Assembly (NCBI GenBank): GCA_964463355.1 | Contig: CAYXBP010000011.1 | Coordinates: 1-62,761 of the forward strand | DNA from: Firm-04 sp964463355 | Lineage (GTDB): Bacteria; Bacillota; Clostridia; Oscillospirales; Ruminococcaceae | Reading direction: 5' to 3' | Length of the DNA: 62,761 nucleotides | Part shown: positions 60,336 through 62,761 of the stretch, one piece after another | Layout: the number at the start of each line of letters is the position of its first letter | Numbering within the stretch: position 1 is the first letter of the stretch | Made by a program: the position numbers and the translations under genes | Notes under the pieces: generated by a model | What the model was told of the DNA's origin: nothing | What the model saw: the letters and a program-made list of their open reading frames with translations, nothing else | The model's database searches: none

Positions 60336-61028
60336 TCATATACCCATCACTGAATCAATTGGAACAGACAGTACAATGCCCTTTGCATCGCTGTTCATGC
60401 CGCATTTTTCACTTATGCTGCGCATAATATCAATCTTATTTTCCATCGGGGAAAGAATCAGGACAATTTCCTTTTCCTCTTGCACGCTAAGCCCCCAGAA
60501 GGAACTCACTTCCTCGTTACCGATGCGGCGGCTGTGGATGACGGTACCGCCTTTCGCACCGACACTTTTTGCAGCTTCCATAACATCACCGCTGAATCCT
60601 CTGTTAATAATTGCTGCTACCAGCACATGCTTTGCTTCGATCATACTGCTTTCCTCCTTTGTGTTCATGCCACAAGCATTTTCTTCTGCATTTTTTGTTA
60701 GCATACGAAGTATGATACTATTTGCCCCGATGAGTGGAGCTGTAAACGCGACACCGCTGTTTACGGCACAAAGATTTAACTCGTAGCGCAATTGATCCAG
60801 TATCGTGCTGGATAAATGCTTTGGTACCATACTGACAAGCACACATTTATCTACGCTTCCAAGACCGAGCATATCCATAATTTCGCTGGAAGCCGTTCCT
60901 TCGGCGTTGAAACGATAATGTAGCGGCAGTGCATTTTTCTTGAAAAGCACAGTTGTTTTTTCAGCAAGCTTCGGTGTGGTGATTACCGTAAGCAATTGAA
61001 AAGCGAATTTTTTTTGGCCATCATCCAT
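60336..61028 (-). CDS. Tandem PII-like signal protein
   Basis: A 230-aa soluble protein made of two PII-like domains: about 8-112 (FAFQLLTVITTPKLAEKTTVLF...FTAPLIGANSI) and about 128-230 (AKHVLVAAIINRGFSGDVMEAAKSVGAKGGTVIH; EIVLILSPMENKIDIMRSI). Canonical PII T-loop residues are not obvious, so it is PII-like rather than GlnB. It begins 4 bases after the DUF1538 gene with a GAGGG site, strongly suggesting joint work. Likely a small-molecule sensor that controls the membrane partner. Confidence 0.8.
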   Translation of the reverse strand: MDDGQKKFAFQLLTVITTPKLAEKTTVLFKKNALPLHYRFNAEGTASSEIMDMLGLGSVDKCVLVSMVPKHLSSTILDQLRYELNLCAVNSGVAFTAPLIGANSIILRMLTKNAEENACGMNTKEESSMIEAKHVLVAAIINRGFSGDVMEAAKSVGAKGGTVIHSRRIGNEEVSSFWGLSVQEEKEIVLILSPMENKIDIMRSISEKCGMNSDAKGIVLSVPIDSVMGI

Positions 61029-61032
61029 TTTA

Positions 61033-62559
61033 TCAACCCTCCTCAAGATCGATAACAATATCGCTGTCATCGGGAAGCACAGTTGTATGTTCCGTGTTCT
61101 TATGCTTTCTACTGATTTTGAACTGATAGACCAGTCCCATAAGCTGAATGGCGATCAGCGGCGTTAAAGCGACCAATGCCACCACGCCGAAAGCATCGGT
61201 CATTAAATTCCCACCAAGAGCCCTGCAAACCCCAATGCTAAGGGGCAAAAGGAATGTGGATGTCATTGGGCCGCTGGCAACACCACCAGAGTCAAAAGCA
61301 ATACCGACAAAGATTTTCGGTACAAACCGTGACAGAGCCAAAGCAAGGAGATATCCCGGTATCATGATCCACTGTATTGAAATACCGGCAAGAACCCTGA
61401 ACATAGCAAGCCCCACACTGATGGCAACGCCAATCGACATACAACGATTCATTGTCTTTACCGAAATGGCACCATCGGTAACGTTTTCAACCTGGTGGTT
61501 CAGCACCTGAATTGCAGGCTCAGCCTTTACGATGTAGTAACCGATTATCATTCCGATTGGTATCAGGATCCATTTGTATGAAAGCGAAGCCATTTCTTCA
61601 CCAAGGAATGATCCCACTGGAGCAAATCCAACGTTGACACCGCACAGAAACAGCACTAAACCGATGTAAGTATAAATCAAACCAATGGAAATGCGCTTAA
61701 TCTGACGTTTTTGAAAGCGGTGGGTAAGCAATTGAAAAAGCACGAACACAGCTACTATCGGAAGAAATGACACAAGGACTTCCTTTGCGTAGGTTGGGAT
61801 CCCTTTGGCGAAAACGCGCACAACATCTCTTGTTGTGACGACTGTTTCAACATCGGTAACTGTATAAATCGCTTCTGTCGGCTTATAAAAACAGCCGAGG
61901 ACAAGTACGGCAAGAATCGGCCCAACGCTGGAGAGTGCAACCAAACCGAAGCTGTCACTTGCTGAGTTCTTATCGCTGCGTACAGAGGCAAGACCAACAC
62001 CCAGAGCCATGATAAATGGTACGGTCATCGGGCCGGTTGTAACGCCGCCAGAATCAAACGCAACCGCAAGAAATTCTTTTGGCACAAGGAATGATATTGC
62101 AATCAGCCCGAGATAGAGTGCAATGAGCAGCTTGGAAAGATCAATCTGGTATTTGATACGAACAATTGCCAACGCCAAAAAGATACCGACACCAACGGCA
62201 ACGGTTAGAATCAAAACGCTGTTTGGAACTGACGGTACTTGTTCTGCAAGCACCTGTAGATCAGGCTCTGAGATGGTGATAATTGTGCCCATCACAAGCC
62301 CGATGAGCAACACCATCCAAACCTTTTTGGTTTTGGATATCTGCACGCCGATGCCTTCACCGATGGGTGTCATAGCCGTTTCCGCACCAAGCTGGAAAAA
62401 GCCCATGCCGATGATCAGCATAACCGCACCAACAAGGAACATCACAATGCTGCTTAGTTCCATTGGTATGAGCAGTACGCTAATTAGCAGTACAATTCCG
62501 GTGATAGGAAGAACCGCAGAAAGAGATTCCATTGTTTTTTCTTTCAGTTTCGGATTCAA
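61033..62559 (-). CDS. DUF1538 membrane protein (duplicated)
   Basis: A 508-aa polytopic membrane protein with two homologous halves, each carrying the motif FDSGGVTTGPMTVPF or FDSGGVASGPMTSTF and about six helices. The function of DUF1538 is not established; the inverted-repeat-like halves suggest a transporter. The start is taken as TTG 62559, 8 bases after AAAGGATGG, giving the normal MNPKLKEK-type N-terminus; an ATG at 62532 is the alternative. A tandem PII-like gene follows after 4 bases. Confidence 0.82.
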   Translation of the reverse strand: MNPKLKEKTMESLSAVLPITGIVLLISVLLIPMELSSIVMFLVGAVMLIIGMGFFQLGAETAMTPIGEGIGVQISKTKKVWMVLLIGLVMGTIITISEPDLQVLAEQVPSVPNSVLILTVAVGVGIFLALAIVRIKYQIDLSKLLIALYLGLIAISFLVPKEFLAVAFDSGGVTTGPMTVPFIMALGVGLASVRSDKNSASDSFGLVALSSVGPILAVLVLGCFYKPTEAIYTVTDVETVVTTRDVVRVFAKGIPTYAKEVLVSFLPIVAVFVLFQLLTHRFQKRQIKRISIGLIYTYIGLVLFLCGVNVGFAPVGSFLGEEMASLSYKWILIPIGMIIGYYIVKAEPAIQVLNHQVENVTDGAISVKTMNRCMSIGVAISVGLAMFRVLAGISIQWIMIPGYLLALALSRFVPKIFVGIAFDSGGVASGPMTSTFLLPLSIGVCRALGGNLMTDAFGVVALVALTPLIAIQLMGLVYQFKISRKHKNTEHTTVLPDDSDIVIDLEEG

Positions 62560-62658
62560 TTTCGCACCATCCTTTCGAGCAAGTATGAAGAAATCCAGCA
62601 GGCTTTGGGCAAAAGTTCTACGGTGTTGAGATGTGCGTACTTTAGCCTCTTTACATCC

Positions 62659-62688
62659 ATTATAGCATAAATCGCAGGGTAAAGTCAA
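62659..62688 (-). promoter_or_regulatory. Promoter for DUF1538-PII
   Basis: On the minus strand TTGACT, 18 bases, TATAAT, about 100 bases before the DUF1538 start. Confidence 0.82.
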
Positions 62689-62761
62689 CCGAAAAAATGC
62701 AATTCGCACGGTAATCGCTTACGAAACAGGAGCAGCAAAGACTTTAAGAAGATAGTCGTGA

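Overview
The window looks like a chromosome segment from a Gram-positive anaerobe of the Clostridia, most likely a Ruminococcus-like member of the Oscillospiraceae/Ruminococcaceae. The reasons are the Firmicutes housekeeping gene orders (hprK-murB-rapZ; rimP-nusA-rnpM-infB-rbfA; nusB-xseAB-ispA-dxs-tlyA-nadK-argR-recN), a complete spoIIIA sporulation operon, a dockerin-bearing secreted protein (cellulosome or amylosome type), several plant-glycan hydrolases (GH43, GH26, a GH26-like clan GH-A enzyme), ferredoxin-linked 2-oxoacid oxidation and an [FeFe] hydrogenase. No rRNA, tRNA, CRISPR, phage or IS element was seen.

Layout. 1-1.7 kb: a broken secreted serine protease and a dockerin protein. 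1.8-7.3 kb: hprK, a PHP phosphoesterase, murB, rapZ and an orphan sugar-binding lipoprotein. 7.4-16.5 kb: the rimP-nusA translation/transcription operon, preceded by a leader terminator, running through infB, an unknown 81-aa gene, rbfA, nrnA, truB and ribF. 16.6-21.9 kb: a Gld-type ABC system with a DUF4340-like protein and a small unknown protein. 22.0-24.1 kb: ybaK and a GH43 enzyme. 24.2-28.6 kb (minus): amidohydrolase, fumarase alpha subunit, a HEPN/degenerate-nucleotidyltransferase pair and a GH26 mannanase lipoprotein, apparently one operon. 28.7-29.9 kb (minus): rplJ-rplL with an L10 leader and attenuator. 29.9-39.8 kb (minus): recN back to asp23. 39.8-44.6 kb (minus): spoIIIAA-AH behind a sigma-E-type promoter. 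45.4-54.7 kb (minus): iorAB-paaK-ACT (aromatic 2-oxoacid oxidation), a HAD phosphatase plus intracellular glycosidase, NAD salvage (pncA-pncB) and pduL.

55-62.7 kb: a LysR gene, then a scarred stretch holding an adhE gene collapsed to its two ends, a kinase-gene head fused onto a SpoIIE-type phosphatase that has lost its front half, and an intact group-B [FeFe] hydrogenase. By eye, roughly 55-59 kb is more A+T-rich than the rest. It is followed (minus) by an alpha/beta-hydrolase-GNAT fusion and a DUF1538 membrane protein paired with a tandem PII-like protein.

The most unusual items are: three head-plus-tail deletion pseudogenes in one window; the HEPN/MNT pair whose nucleotidyltransferase has lost its catalytic motif; the DUF1538/tandem-PII pair; the rimP-nusA leader terminator; and the Gld-like ABC locus with small unknown companions. 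All functions come from reading protein motifs, not from database searches. Promoter and terminator positions may be off by a base or two.
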